Below are positions 1 to 10,911 of a DNA stretch of 64,000 nt, piece by piece (position 1 is the first letter of the stretch; every line of letters begins with the position of its first letter). The stretch spans positions 322,890 to 386,889 of the forward strand of contig VZQC01005558.1 of assembly GCA_009823505.1 (NCBI GenBank), written 5' to 3'. A program made the translations under genes and the position numbers. Source of the DNA: Rhizomys pruinosus (taxonomy: Eukaryota; Chordata; Mammalia; Rodentia; Spalacidae). The notes beneath the pieces are model-generated. The model saw only the letters and a list, made by a program, of their open reading frames with translations. It had not been told where the DNA came from and did no database searches.

Positions 1-32
1 ACTTCCAGGTTTTTTTTTTTTTTTTTTTTTTN
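1..32. other. poly-T run ending in an ambiguous base
   Basis: Nine bases (ACTTCCAGG) are followed by about 22 T and then an N at 32, the only ambiguous base noticed in the window. It may be the A-tail of a minus-strand retroelement starting before the window, or a poorly resolved homopolymer in the assembly. Confidence 0.5.
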
Positions 33-83
33 ATATAAAACTAATGGAGGAAAATGTGAATTCCTAAGCAATTAAAAATAAAA

Positions 84-282
84 ACGACTGAAAAGAAAAG
101 ATGCAGGACAGTTCTGGCAGAATGAATGATCTGAGAGAAAGATGAGGACATTTATGGCAGACTGCGTTTGATCTAGGGTGGGGTGGGGGGGTTTGGTTGG
201 GGGGGAAGGGAAAGGTGAAACATGCCTAAACTGAATTGACAAAATATGTCTGACATACACAAAAATAATCAATAAAAAAAAA
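84..282 (+). mobile_element. L1 3'UTR end fragment
   Basis: A G-rich polypurine tract (178-218) is followed by a stretch ending AATAAAAAAAAAA. The same order of motifs occurs at 40890-41095 and, reverse-complemented, at 6898-7050 and 20690-20820, where it lies directly downstream of L1 ORF2. The GGCAGAAT..GATCT stretch upstream of the G tract is partly duplicated here (102-132 and 146-176). Confidence 0.7.
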
Positions 283-655
283 AGCAGTTGTACATATTTT
301 AAAGGAAAAGAAAAGTTTAACATACCTATATCATAGAAGAAAAAATTAGAGGAGGCCAAAGCAAAAAAATAAACATAAGAAAAAGAATACCTTAGAGAAT
401 TAGTGTTATGCTAAAATCCCAGATGTTGTAGGACTGTACTTCTGTAGAGTTTAGACTGAGCATCAATCCAGTCTCCCCATGAGTGCTGTTGGACGCATTC
501 CCCAGGGCCAGGCAGGATGTCCAGACCTGCACACCAGGAATGACTGGAAGTGCCAGCAGGAAGCGCCTGGAACCGCCCTGCAGCCTCTCTCTTGGCCCCT
601 TCCAGACTTTCCTGGCCAGGGAGAACTGGGAACTTTCATCTTCAACAGCTAGAAA

Positions 656-702
656 CCACACCACACACCCACACCACACACACACACACCACACACAACC
701 TT
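656..702 (+). repeat. CA-rich simple repeat
   Basis: Imperfect CACAC/CCACA repeat of about 45 bp. The short open frames across it on both strands are low-complexity. Confidence 0.8.
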
Positions 703-1929
703 AACCAAAGAGAGAAAAATAAACAATCTTTGAAGAATTTCTGAAACTGTTTACAAGGAATTTTGAAAAACAGGGATGTTTAAATGATGCCAGCTCTGTT
801 TTTCTGTAAATAAATTTACATATTTGGTCGGACTTTTAATTGTAATGATAGAGAAAAAACAAGGAAAACTATTTAATGAAAGCATGATTATTTATCTTTG
901 GTAACGGGACTAAAAAACTCAGAATCCCGAAAAAACACTGATTTATTGAGAACAAATATATTTAAAGTAAGTATGACATATTTATTATAATTTATTTCCT
1001 TGGGAAGACTTGTTTTGGCATTCAGCCAGATAACTTCTCACTGATGTCCATCTGGAGGCCAGAGGGGCTCTCAGGACATACCACTCTTTTTTCTTTTAGA
1101 AGAACAAATTTCTGGTTCCTCTCAGGCTTTAGTTTCATTTTGTTTATTTTTCTTTGTTATTTATTTTGTTATTTATCGTTTATGTTTTTTTCTTCTCTCT
1201 GAACTCCTTTAGGATGTCCCGAACGTTGTAAAAAAAAACAGCTGCAGTTCAGTACAACTGCTCTTTTCACACTCAACTCCTTAAAACTCCTTGTAACCTT
1301 CTGTAACTATTGGATGACACTTTCTCCAGTTTAGCTCTAAATAAAGCATAGTTAATAAAAAAGAATCCCCAAACAGGCAAGCCCAAAGAGAAGGGAATTT
1401 CTAATTAGAAGCAACATTCTGACCTTCTATCCTGGTTTTTACCTACCCCAAGCAAGTAGATAGAATATTAGTATCTGTATGAAGCTTAAAAGTTTTGAGC
1501 TACTAGGACTAATTTAGAGGACAAATGTTTACATGTCAAAGTACACATTATGTCACTTTCATCAACTCATTTCTGAAAATTGCAGATCATCATCTCACAT
1601 TCATTCTCGACTGGCCTGCTTCTTCATCATCACCTGATCCAGGACATAAGGATGAGAAAAAAATATCACTTGGTCAACACCATGGATGTTTTTGATGGCA
1701 CTGCACCCCCAAAAGACCCAAACCAGGAAGGAGAAACAGTTGAACTCACTTAACCGCTTGGGAAATCCAATTCCATCAGTGAGAGCAGACCACAGAGGCA
1801 GATGGAAGGAGTCTTCCCATCCTTGACATGAATAACATTATGAATATAGACATGCTATTGATGAGAGTCCCAATTCCACAAAAATCTAGCTTGGTGACCC
1901 ATAAAGTCTATTGTGGTTACTTAAAGGAT
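703..1929. other. AT-rich unique sequence, no gene seen
   Basis: No open frame of note, no SINE body and no splice-flanked coding stretch were recognised. T-rich tracts at 1135-1200 may be old retroelement tails. It could be plain intergenic DNA or contain very old repeats. Confidence 0.5.
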
Positions 1930-1931
1930 TA

Positions 1932-2601
1932 TAGGTTTTAGTGTCAACTTGACAAAAAACTAGGAGGAGCACTGGTTAGAGGGAACCTCAATTGAGGGGG
2001 GATTCCTTCATTAGACTGGCCTGTGACTGTGCCTATTAGCATTTTCTTGATCATTGAGTGAGTGATTTGAGGGCCTAGCCCACTGTTGGCAGTGCTATCC
2101 CTGGTAGGTGGTCCTGTATTGCACAAAAAAGCAGGCTTAGGGGCTGGAGCGAGATGGCCTAGCGGTTAAGAGCGACGACCGTATTACAGAGGCACCCGGG
2201 TTCAATCCCCATGCAACCCACATGGCGGCCACGAACTGTCTCTTGAAACTCCCATTCAGGAGAACTCCAGTTCCAGGGGACGACACCCTCTTCTGCACCT
2301 TCTGCGGATCATTGCACGACAGGGTGCACAGGACTTGCATGCAGACGGCACATTCATACACAGATAATAAATAAAATTACTTAATAAAAATAAGCAGGCT
2401 AGCATGGGCCAGGGGACCAAACCACTAAGCAGCATTCCTCATGCCCCATGCTTTAGTTTCAGCCTCCGGCACTTGCCCTGAGATCTCGCCCTGGCTTCTG
2501 TCCATGATGGACAGTAAGGACAACCTGTAAGCCAAATAAATCCTCTCTTCTCCAAGTTGTTTTGGTCAGTGTTTTATCATGGAATTATAAATTAACTAAG
2601 A
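1932..2601 (+). mobile_element. LTR-like (ERVL/MaLR-type) repeat interrupted by a B2
   Basis: It opens with GTGTCAACTTGACA-like sequence, has GCCTAGCCCACTGTTGGCAG in the middle, AAGCAGGCT, then GCCAAATAAATCCTCTC and ends AACTAAGACA. The order matches the better-preserved copy at 38440-38844. A B2 at 2138-2391 splits it and the flanks rejoin cleanly. The exact family name is not certain. Confidence 0.65.
2138..2391 (+). mobile_element. B2 SINE
   Basis: tRNA-derived head GGGGCTGGAGCGAGATGGCCTA, a box-B-like GGTTCAATCCC, the B2 body and an AATAAATAAAAT tail. Flanking duplication AAGCAGGCT (2129-2137 and 2392-2400) shows insertion into the LTR-like repeat. Internal small indels suggest moderate age. 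Confidence 0.9.
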
Positions 2602-2606
2602 CATTG

Positions 2607-2805
2607 GTTTTATTTTATGTAAATGTAAAGCATGTGTTTTGTAAGCACAATTGTGTTGTGCAAGGCCTGCAGGAGCCAGAAGAGTTGTCAGATCCCCTGG
2701 AAATAGAATTACAGTAGTTTGGTGCTATGGTGAGTCCTGGGAACTGAACTGGATCCTCTTGACGAGTGGCCAGTGATCTTAACCACTGAGGCCCCAAATC
2801 TCAAA
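2607..2805 (-). mobile_element. old B2-type SINE
   Basis: Reads as a reversed, diverged B2: A-tail complement, GGAGCCAGAAGAG, TCAGATCCCCTGGAA, TCCTGGGAACTGAACT, then TCTTAACCACTGAGGCC at the head end. Clearly more diverged than the copy at 2138. Confidence 0.75.
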
Positions 2806-2999
2806 AGGCTTAAAGGAGTTCAAAACATGTATAAGTTTTTGGCTACCTGAGTTTTAATGAGCCTCCCTCTCCCATGGGAAGGAGTATTTTAGTTCAGACA
2901 AAATAGCTACCCAACATACCTCCTAAAAGGACCCACCAGATCCTTTTAGGGGAAATTGGGAGAAGATAAAAGTAGAAGATTAAAATAGCTTGGGCCAAA

Positions 3000-3300
3000 T
3001 TTCTTCATCACCATCATCCTCACCTCATCATCACCATCTCTATCCCATCACTATCGCATCGCCAACCACCCCCCCCACCACCCAACACCCATCACCAATC
3101 AGCACAATCACCACCATAACCATCATGACCAATGACCAACACAATCATTAGGATCACTACCACCATCCGGAACCTCAGCAGCACCAGTTACTACCTCACC
3201 TTCCTTACGTCAGTTACCACCATCCTCAACATCACTGCCACCATCACCACTATATTGTCACATCACTACTACCATCCTCACCAACATCATTCTAATCCAA
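3000..3300 (+). repeat. degenerate CAT/CAC trinucleotide-rich tract
   Basis: About 300 bp built from ATC/CAC/CAT triplets with many substitutions. A 70-codon frame starting at 3132 is Thr/Ile/His-rich because of the triplet composition and is not taken as a gene. Confidence 0.8.
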
Positions 3301-3405
3301 TGAATAATGGTAGCATCTTTCTTCCTAGTTCTTTCAAATACTAATTTTTCGAGTTAAAAATTTTTATATTAATTAAGGAACTTCTGAAGATCTTCCCACT
3401 TCCAG

Positions 3406-3576
3406 TTTTTTTTTTTTTTTTTTTTTTTGTCTTTTCGAAGTCCTCCCTCCTCCCTGTAGCCCCAGCTGTCCTGGAACTCACTCTGTAGACCAGGCTAGCC
3501 TTGAACTCACAAAGATCTGCCTGCCTCTGCCTCCTGAGTGCTAGGATTTTAAAGGTGTGCGCCACCACGCCTGGCT
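3406..3576 (-). mobile_element. B1 SINE
   Basis: Minus-strand B1 with a 22-nt A-tail (T run at 3406) and a full 7SL-derived body ending CACGCCTGGCT. The target duplication CACTTCCAG is exact at 3397-3405 and 3577-3585. Confidence 0.95.
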
Positions 3577-3589
3577 CACTTCCAGGTTT

Positions 3590-4195
3590 TAAGAAACATT
3601 GCTAATAATTAGTGCTTTAATTTCATTGGATTTAAAATATGTTGTAATAGTAAGCAGCCTGTAGAATATGTACTTTTTATTTCACAAATTCATTTGCTAT
3701 AATGTTTTAAGTTTTTCTCTTCAGTAAATTTTGAGATAATTTCTACAAGGGCAAAAATACTTGAAGTATATGAATGTCACTGACATTGACAAATGACTTG
3801 GACAATATTAATAAATGCAATACACTAACATAACATCTACGACTATGGAGCTTAGCTCTTTTGTGATTTAATTTCTTATGAAAGGTTTATTATATTTCTA
3901 CAATTTTGCATTTTGTTTTTATTGTGATGAAACATAACTTTTATTCATTTTTACCACTAAATAATGTTACTCCATAGTCTTATAGAAAAGCTAATGATTA
4001 CCTATATTTATTTTGTGGTAAACCCTGTTCCTAAACTTTTTAGTCAATAAAGAATTTTAATTATTTTTCTTGAGTATATACAAATATGTCACTTGTATAT
4101 AATGATATAAAAACAATTCAAAGCTTTATTTGTGTGATCTGTGTGCATATATGTTTGCATGTGTACATGTGAATGCCTGAAGTAGATATTCAGAG
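3590..4195. other. AT-rich unique sequence
   Basis: No SINE, LTR or coding stretch recognised. Composition is strongly A+T with short homopolymers. Confidence 0.5.
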
Positions 4196-4199
4196 TTTT

Positions 4200-4420
4200 C
4201 CTTTATTATTATTTTTTTATTTTATGTGTATGAGAGTATTGCCTACATGTATGTAAGTACACCTACAGTGTACAATGACCTCGGAGGTCAGAGAGGGCAT
4301 TGGATCCCTTGAATTGGAGCTATGGATGGTTGTTATCCAGTATGTGGGTGCTGGGAATGGAAACACAGGTCTTCTGCAAGAGGAGTCAGTGCTCTTAACC
4401 ACTGAGCCATCTCTCCAGCC
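4200..4420 (-). mobile_element. B2 SINE
   Basis: Reversed B2 with T-rich tail, TATGTGTATGAG, GGAGGTCAGAGAGGGCATTGGATCC, then AACCACTGAGCCATCTCTCCAGCCC at the head. The small frames crossing it are shadows of the SINE. Confidence 0.9.
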
Positions 4421-4436
4421 CTGTATTTGTCGTTTT

Positions 4437-4650
4437 CATCCACTGCTTTCCACCTTATTCTTTGAGGCTCAGAGCTCACTGACAGGCTTCTCTGGACATA
4501 TTGCTCCTGGGATCTCTGATCTTGGCTTTCTATTTACTGGAGTCACAGGCAGGCTGCCACACACACACACACACACAGCATTAAAGTGGGTGCTGGGGAT
4601 CTCAACTCAGGTCTTCATGCTTGCATGATCTATGTCTGAGTTTCATTTCT
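4437..4650 (-). mobile_element. diverged B4 SINE with internal CA run
   Basis: Contains the B4 reverse signature (GGGTGCTGGGGATCTCAACTCAGG, CTTCATGCTTGCATGA). A (CA)n run at 4557-4577 sits where other B4 copies carry the B1-like part. Assignment is by similarity to the B4 copies at 47830 and 49318. Confidence 0.55.
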
Positions 4651-4996
4651 GTTTATGCTAAAAATATTCTGACAATAGCCACTTAAAGAGAAATGGTTTA
4701 TTTTAGCACTAAGTTCCAGATTACAGTCCACATAGCAGGGAAATCACAGGGCAGGAGCTTGAGGAAGTTAGCCATGGCAAATCCATAATCTAGGACAGAA
4801 AGCAATAAATTCGTACATTAATTCGTTGTTCACTGATCTTCACCAGGAATGTGATATGAGCAGTTGCTTCGAGTTCCTGTTGCCTTGCCTTCTCTGCAGA
4901 GAATTTTCCAGATTATAACCTGGAATTGAGAGCAGAATACTTTCTACTTTAAGTTTCTTTTGTTAGGGTATTTTAGCACCACAACTAGAAAGAAAC
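4640..4996. repeat. two LTR-like pieces in inverted orientation
   Basis: 4640-4730 and the reverse complement of about 4905-4990 match imperfectly over roughly 85 bp (shared GCTAAAATA, TAAAG.GAAA, TTCCAG.TTA). Both resemble the AATAAACC end of rodent MaLR-type LTRs. This leaves a fold-back arrangement with a 170-bp centre. Confidence 0.5.
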
Positions 4997-5009
4997 AAAG
5001 ACACATGGT

Positions 5010-5140
5010 GAACACTTTAGCCACTGAGCCATTTCTCAGGTTCCAAGAAAGCTGGGATTGCAGGTGGCTGCCCGAATTCTGGATAACTGATTCTGCTTCT
5101 CATGCTTTTGTACTTTAACCACTGAGTCCTTTCCTCAGCT
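5010..5140 (-). mobile_element. B4-type SINE fragment
   Basis: Shows GCTGGGATTGCAGGTG, CTTCTCATGCTT and TTTAACCACTGAGTCC, the order of a reversed B4, heavily mutated and truncated at the tail. Confidence 0.5.
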
Positions 5141-5814
5141 CCTACTTGATTTTATTTTACATTTTCTCATTTTTAGGAAACTTGCACCATGGTATGGATG
5201 CTAGGCAGAGTGACTGTTACTCTTCCATCTGTGCTTTAGTAGAGTCACGTGTCTTTGCAGGTGGAGGCTGACCATATTTTATTTGCTGATATTATCATCA
5301 CTCTGATGTGCTTGTTATGCATCCTCAGTGTGTGACCTCCTTGGAAAACATACAGTTCTAGGCAAGCTCAGCTAGAATTAATAGCATGCTGTCAGCAAAC
5401 TATTTTAAAAAACTAGTTTTTAAAAAATATTTTATTTATGACTTTTATTTCATGTTGTTGCAGAGATTTCCTCCCAAGAGATATCCCCCTCCCCATGTAG
5501 CACTCTCCAATCTTAGTTTTGGGAAGACTAGAGAGTTTAATCAGGCTTGCCTACTAAGTGATGGAAAGAAGCATACACTTACACGGTACCAAGGGTGCCT
5601 AAACCCACATATGTATCTTACACCGGACCCTCTGCCAACATGATGCTGGTGGTTTTCTCCCCCAGTTCTTCAGGCATTTCCACAGCACTGTGCATTTTCG
5701 AAAGCATTGTGAATCTCATTGTGGCCTAGGTTTTGCCCTTAGCCCTACCCTCCATGTAAACTAGACTCCATCTTTGTAGTTCGCAGCTTGTCCAATGATA
5801 AGTCCACTTCTAAA
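5141..5814. other. unique sequence, no gene recognised
   Basis: A frame of 85 codons at 5386-5643 has no recognisable domain and no supporting features. The region 5640-5815 has no repeat I can name. Confidence 0.45.
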
Positions 5815-6005
5815 GAAGATCTATTTTATACCACACATGTGTATGTTTGTAAGTAAACTCATGTCATGAGGTGCTCAAGAGGTCATTGGATCCCCTGGAA
5901 CTGGAGTTCTGGATGGTTTTTGGCACCATATGAGTGCTGGGCTTCAAACCTGGGTCCTCTTCAAAAGTAGCCAGTCCTCTTACATCTGAGCTAGCATTCT
6001 AGCCC
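5815..6005 (-). mobile_element. old B2-type SINE
   Basis: Reversed B2 signature: CAAGAGGTCATTGGATCCCCTGGAACTGGAGTT, GAGTGCTGGGCTTCAAACCTGGGTCCTCT, ending TCTAGCCCC. Several indels mark it as old. Confidence 0.8.
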
Positions 6006-6142
6006 CAGCAGACTAATTTAAAAATATTTTCCTATGTTTATATACAATTGACCTCATATGTGTTCTATACTCAATTTTGAGACATAACAATAATTGAACA
6101 TTAGTGAATCTGTCACATGTAGGAAAGTCTTACAATCTGGGT

Positions 6143-6641
6143 AGAATCTGGACTAATTACTTTTACCTAACCTTGTATTAAAATGCTACTGTCTGTAATG
6201 CAAAGAAGTTAAATGGTTTTCTTGTGACCTGGGCATATGACCTTGTTCCTTGGGAACCCCACTTTGTCCTTTATCCAAGATAGTGAATGGATGTGATGGT
6301 GCTTGACTAGTATATCAAAATGTTGGAAGTTCTATGATATTCTCATTTAAAACAATGAGGACAATTGAGAAGTCAGCTTGAAATTGTGTATGTGAGATAT
6401 TTTAGACATAAGGTTCAAAGGACAAGATTCTCTGATAGCTTGTATTTCTCCAATTGTTGCTAGAGAGGTGATTTGAACAAAAGTATGAGTGAGTCCTGGC
6501 TCAGGAGCACAATTCTGAAAGACATAAAAAGGAAAAGGCAGTTTTCAGAGTTTGAATCCACTCTTGGCTTTAAAACTAATGTTAAAAGTCAGGCTGATAG
6601 CTTATTTGGGTATAACTGTGATGTGGCTTAGATACAATGCA
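6143..6641 (+). repeat. 5' LTR of the decayed class II ERV
   Basis: It aligns through its length with 16967-17427: shared blocks include GAATCT.GACTAA, CAATTGAGAAGTC.GCTTGAAA.TGTGT, AGATATTTTAGA, AAGATTCTCTGATA and TTGAACAAAAGTATG.GTGAGTCCTG. It ends CA at 6641, four bases before the primer site. A TATA-like AGTATATCAAAA lies near 6311. The two LTRs differ at many sites, so the insertion is old. Confidence 0.8.
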
Positions 6642-6645
6642 TTGT

Positions 6646-6663
6646 TGGTGCCCTGTGTGAGGA
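6646..6663 (+). other. primer-binding site matching tRNA-Met (elongator)
   Basis: TGGTGCCCTGTGTGAGGA matches the complement of the 3' end of elongator tRNA-Met (CCTCACACGGGGCACCA) at 17 of 18 positions, as I recall that tRNA. Its place just after the LTR-terminal CA supports the call. Confidence 0.7.
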
Positions 6664-6897
6664 AGTGACTCTTTACTCGTAGGTTAACAGTTATAGAGGC
6701 CCTGATAAAAAAGGAAATATGGAACATCTCAGTCATATGTGGTAAGTTGTGTGACATCAAGTGCATGGCTTTCCTTGATAGCTGGCATAAGAGAGCTAAC
6801 TTGTAGATAGGTGCCTGGAGAAATCCTGAGGAAAAAGAGATTGAACATTCTTAGTCATACATGAGGGTAAGTAATATGATAACAAGCTCAAGGCTTT

Positions 6898-8966
6898 CTT
6901 TTTTAAATATTTATATTGAAATATTTTTGTACATTTCCTACATCATTTCTCATTCCAATTTAGACTCATTTCCCTTTCCATGCCCCCCACCCCACCCGAT
7001 TTCATGCATTTTGCCATACCTCTCTTGTAACTTACCCTGAGCCTTTTTATAGTTTTTTGAAGCAGAGGATTATTGTTTCTGGGAGAACTTTACTGTTTCA
7101 GTTGGTTCTTTGTCCAAGTTCTTTTGTTGTTGTTGTTGTTCTCTCCAATTTGTATTTGTTCAATGTATGTCATGTCTATACTACCATTATATGGTAGTAT
7201 AGACATGGTCGTCTGAAAATAAACTATATGTTATTTCCCAATCATATTTCAGGATTCATATTTTTCCTTTTTAATTTTATAATACTCTAAAATATGCATA
7301 CATACCTTCCATCTAATATACCAAAATTACAAAGTCTGAAAATAAGTGAAAGGTTAATTCTAGAGCCTGTTAAAGGATTTGGATTATAAGAGCACAGCTA
7401 CTTTCAGATAAAGAGAAATACAACATTAACTTTAAGTTTGCCTTACAACTAGGCACTTGGTGATAGCATCCACAAATGAGGGATACCATTCGTTGTTTGT
7501 TTTCCTGGGGCTGTGTTACTTCACTTAGCATGATATCTTCTAGTTCCATCCATTTACCTGCAAAGTTCATGATGTCATCTTTCTTTACCACTGCATAGAA
7601 TTCCATTGTGTAGATGTTAGCACATTTTCTCTAATGACTCCTCTGTCGAGGGGCACTTGGGTTGGTTCCAGCTCTTTCCTATTGTGAAGAGAACTAGAAT
7701 AAACATGGCTGTGCATGTATCTCTGCAGTAGGATGAGTCTTGTGGGTATATACCCATATATGACCGTGTCAGGTAGTATGCTCATTTTGAGTCTTTTAAG
7801 CATTCTCCATACTGTTTTCCATAGTGGTTGTACATGTTTACATTACTACCAGCAGTGGATAAGTGTTCTCCTTTCCCTACAACCTCTCCAGCATTTGGTA
7901 TCCTTTGTTTTCTTGATATTAGTTAGCCAGTCTTATCAGAGTAAGATGAAATCTTAAAGTGGTTTTAATTTGCATTTCTTTAGTTATTAGGGATGTTAAA
8001 CACTTTTTAAGGTGTTTCTCAGCCATCTTTATTTCCTCACTTGTGAAGTCTCTGTTCAACTCTTTACTCCATCTTTTGAATGAGTCATTTGTTTTCTTTC
8101 TTCTTTGTTTTTTGAGTAGTTCATATAGTCTGGAAGTTAATGCTTTGTCAGACGTATCACTGGTGAAGGTTTCCTCCTACTCTGTGGGTTTTCTCTTCAC
8201 TTCCCTGATTGTTTCTTTTGCTGTACAGAAGCTTTTGAGTTTAATGAGGTCCCACTTGTCAATTGTCAGCCTTATTTCCTGCACAGCTGCTGTCTGATTT
8301 AGGAAGTCTTCTCCTACCCCTATGTCTTGTAGGTTGCTGCCAAAATTTTTTTCTATCACCTTCAAAGTTTGGGGTTTCACGTTGGGGTCTTTGATCCATT
8401 TGGAGTTAATTTTTGTACAGGGTGAGAGGTTGAGAGGTAGAGGTTTAATTTGATTCTTCTACTAGTGGTGATCCAGTTTTGTTAACACCATTTGTTGAAG
8501 ATGCTGTCTTTCCTTCACTGAGTCTTCTTGGCCCCTTTGTCAAATATGAGGTGGCTGAAATTGGTATGTGCTCAAGTTTGGATCTTCAATTTTGTTCCAT
8601 TGGTCTACAGATCTGTTTTGTGCCAGTACCAGGCTATTTTTATGACTATAGCCCTGTAATATAGTTTGAAGTCTAGTATACTGACCCCCCCCCCCCCCCC
8701 CCCGTATTGATCTTTCCACTTAGGTTTGCTTTGACTCCTTGGGATCTTTTGTTTTTCCATATGACTTTAAGGATTTTTTTTTTCCAAGTCTGTGCAGAAA
8801 CTCTTGGGGATTTTAATTGGGATCATGTTGAATCTGTATATTAGTTTAGGTAGAATGGACATTTTTACTATATTAATTTTTCCAGTCCATGAGCATGGGA
8901 GATCTTTCCATCTTCTAATGTCTTCTTCAATCTCCTTCTTTAGGGGTTTAAAATTTTTTCTTCATA
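6898..8966 (-). mobile_element. 5'-truncated L1
   Basis: The 3' tail (T run) starts at 6898, followed in reverse by the G-rich 3'UTR tract (6980-7000) and a (GTT)n stretch (7126-7140). ORF2 C-terminal coding follows from 7490, broken into short frames with stops, up to about 8966 where homology to other L1 copies stops in the reverse transcriptase region. A C homopolymer at 8687-8703 interrupts it. It sits inside the old ERV, between the LTR and pol. Confidence 0.9.
7171..7207. repeat. perfect 17-bp inverted repeat (hairpin)
   Basis: CATGTCTATACTACCAT (7171-7187) is followed by TAT and then its exact reverse complement (7191-7207). It lies in the L1 3'UTR segment, in a part not present in the younger L1 at 20690-21035. 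Confidence 0.9.
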
Positions 8967-10720
8967 GTTTGCATCAGTGTGATTTAATGATTCTTTATTC
9001 ACTTTTTGCTTTTATCTTCTTCCATGCTAGGAGTGAACTACAAGAACTGTGCTCAAACTTTCATTTTTATATTCACCTTTTCATTTTTACTATGGGATCT
9101 GTTTCTCTCCTGAATTGTGAGCACATGCATAGAACTTAATGAATTTACTTGAAGCAATCAGAGCTAAAATACTAAAGCAAATTAATGAAATTTTAAAGTT
9201 ATTCAGAAATATTTTTCCTGGTATCTCAACCATGGAACACTTAATTCTGAATCTTTGGAAAAGCAATTGATGACCAATTAAGGTACTAGTCAGAAATATT
9301 TCAATTGAAGCATTTATCTCTTTAGAACCAAATTAAAGTACATATGCTGCCTTATCAAGAGAAGTACACACGCATATCCAAAGAAGCCTCCTATGGAATC
9401 TCATAGACCCCCATCTGCCTAATTCTCATGCCTTCCCATGGGGCTTCCTTCTTTGGGGCAAAAGATGATGGAAGATAGTAACTTAGAAAAGTAGTGTACC
9501 TGGTTTGATGGATGAAATCTTGACTATGCCAGCAATTTCTTCCCTGGATCTCCAAGCCTGTCTTTCTGTGAGATAAAATATCTTGTCATTCCTCAAAACT
9601 CCTTTTGTCTTTGTTTTTATTTCTGTGTCCTCATGTTGCTTTTCCACTCATTTTCCATTTAAAATGACATCGATGGGTTAAAGATAGCAAGCTTTCTGGT
9701 AACTGTCCTTTTTCAAAGTCTTTTCAGGTGTCATTGTTTTCTGTGTACTAAGTCCTTTAAGTTATGAGTACTTAATTCAAGATTACATGTGGTAAATTAT
9801 AATGTGGTTTTTAAAATGTAGATTTCCAGACTTATATCACTCTTTAAAAAATAAATTCACCCTTTCTGCCATCATGCTTGTTTATAAGTTAGTCAAAGGA
9901 AATGTTTGACTAATGGGTCAAAGGGAAGATTTAAGGAGATTTTTAATAATTAACGCACAAGAGCATCAAGACCATCCTTTAACATAATCATTAGTAATTG
10001 GCTGATTTCAGATCTATCTATCTATCTAATCTATCATCTATAGTAAATATTTAGACCTAACATATTTACTTCAGAAGTTATATGAATGGTAGATCATGTA
10101 CAGACCAGATCAATTTAACCAGGCAAATATAAAAATAAAATCAATTATGGTCATAATGTATTAAAGAGTCACATCAGTAAGAGCAATTTCTCCAAATAGT
10201 CTCTACTTTCTTTATGGTTACTAAAGAAGAAAGAATAAATTCAGTTCTTATTGAGAGAGCCCCTAAACCTGACAAGGCCTCTTTCCTGTGGTTGCTCAAG
10301 AGGGGAGGAGTATAAAGCTCTAGAGCCCCAGCAAGCAACATATGGGAACTTGGGACATAGTAGTAATAAGATACTCCTACCTGTTTCTGTTTGACTTAGA
10401 TCTCAAACAACAAAATGTTTGATGATTTTCTGTATTCACACCTGGCCTAAAGTTAAACTGAAAAATAAAAATTGTCTCTAATGTGAAGCATCATTATAGG
10501 AGAGAAGATATTTTAGTTTTCCTCAGTTTACAGACACAAGCTAACTAATTGTAGGTGTAATCTTTCAAACATTTCATCACCCCAAATACAGCCAGGGAGA
10601 AACATAAGTTAAATGATAGTAAAAGCAGATACTTTTGTTGGCTTGATTCTCCATGACTGTGAGTGCTGACTTCAACATACTCATGCTTTTGTAAAATCAG
10701 AGCATCAAAGAGTGAACCTT
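8967..10720. other. ERV interior or flanking DNA, no coding recognised
   Basis: All frames have frequent stops and no gag or protease motif was recognised, although this is where gag of the surrounding ERV should lie. A short (ATCT)n run is at 10014-10037. It may be non-viral DNA captured by rearrangement or gag decayed beyond recognition. Confidence 0.4.
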
Positions 10721-10734
10721 CAAAATCAAGTTCC

Positions 10735-10897
10735 CGCCAGGCTTGGTGGTGCATGCCTTTAATCCTAGCACTTGGGAGGCAGAGGCAGGAGGATCTTTGT
10801 GAGTTCAAGGCCAGCCTGGTCTACAGAGAGAGTCCCAGGACAGCTGGGACTACAGAGAGACCCTGTCTCGAAAAGACCAAAAATAAAAAACAAAAAA
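10735..10897 (+). mobile_element. B1 SINE
   Basis: Nearly complete B1 (CGCCAGGCTTGGTGG.. to CTGTCTCGAAAAGACCAAAA plus A-rich tail) with a perfect 14-bp target duplication CAAAATCAAGTTCC at 10721-10734 and 10898-10911, so it inserted recently. Confidence 0.97.
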
Positions 10898-10911
10898 CAA
10901 AATCAAGTTCC

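Noticed and set aside
3132..3344. A Thr/Ile-rich 70-codon frame
   Set aside because: Created by a CAT/CAC-rich low-complexity tract.
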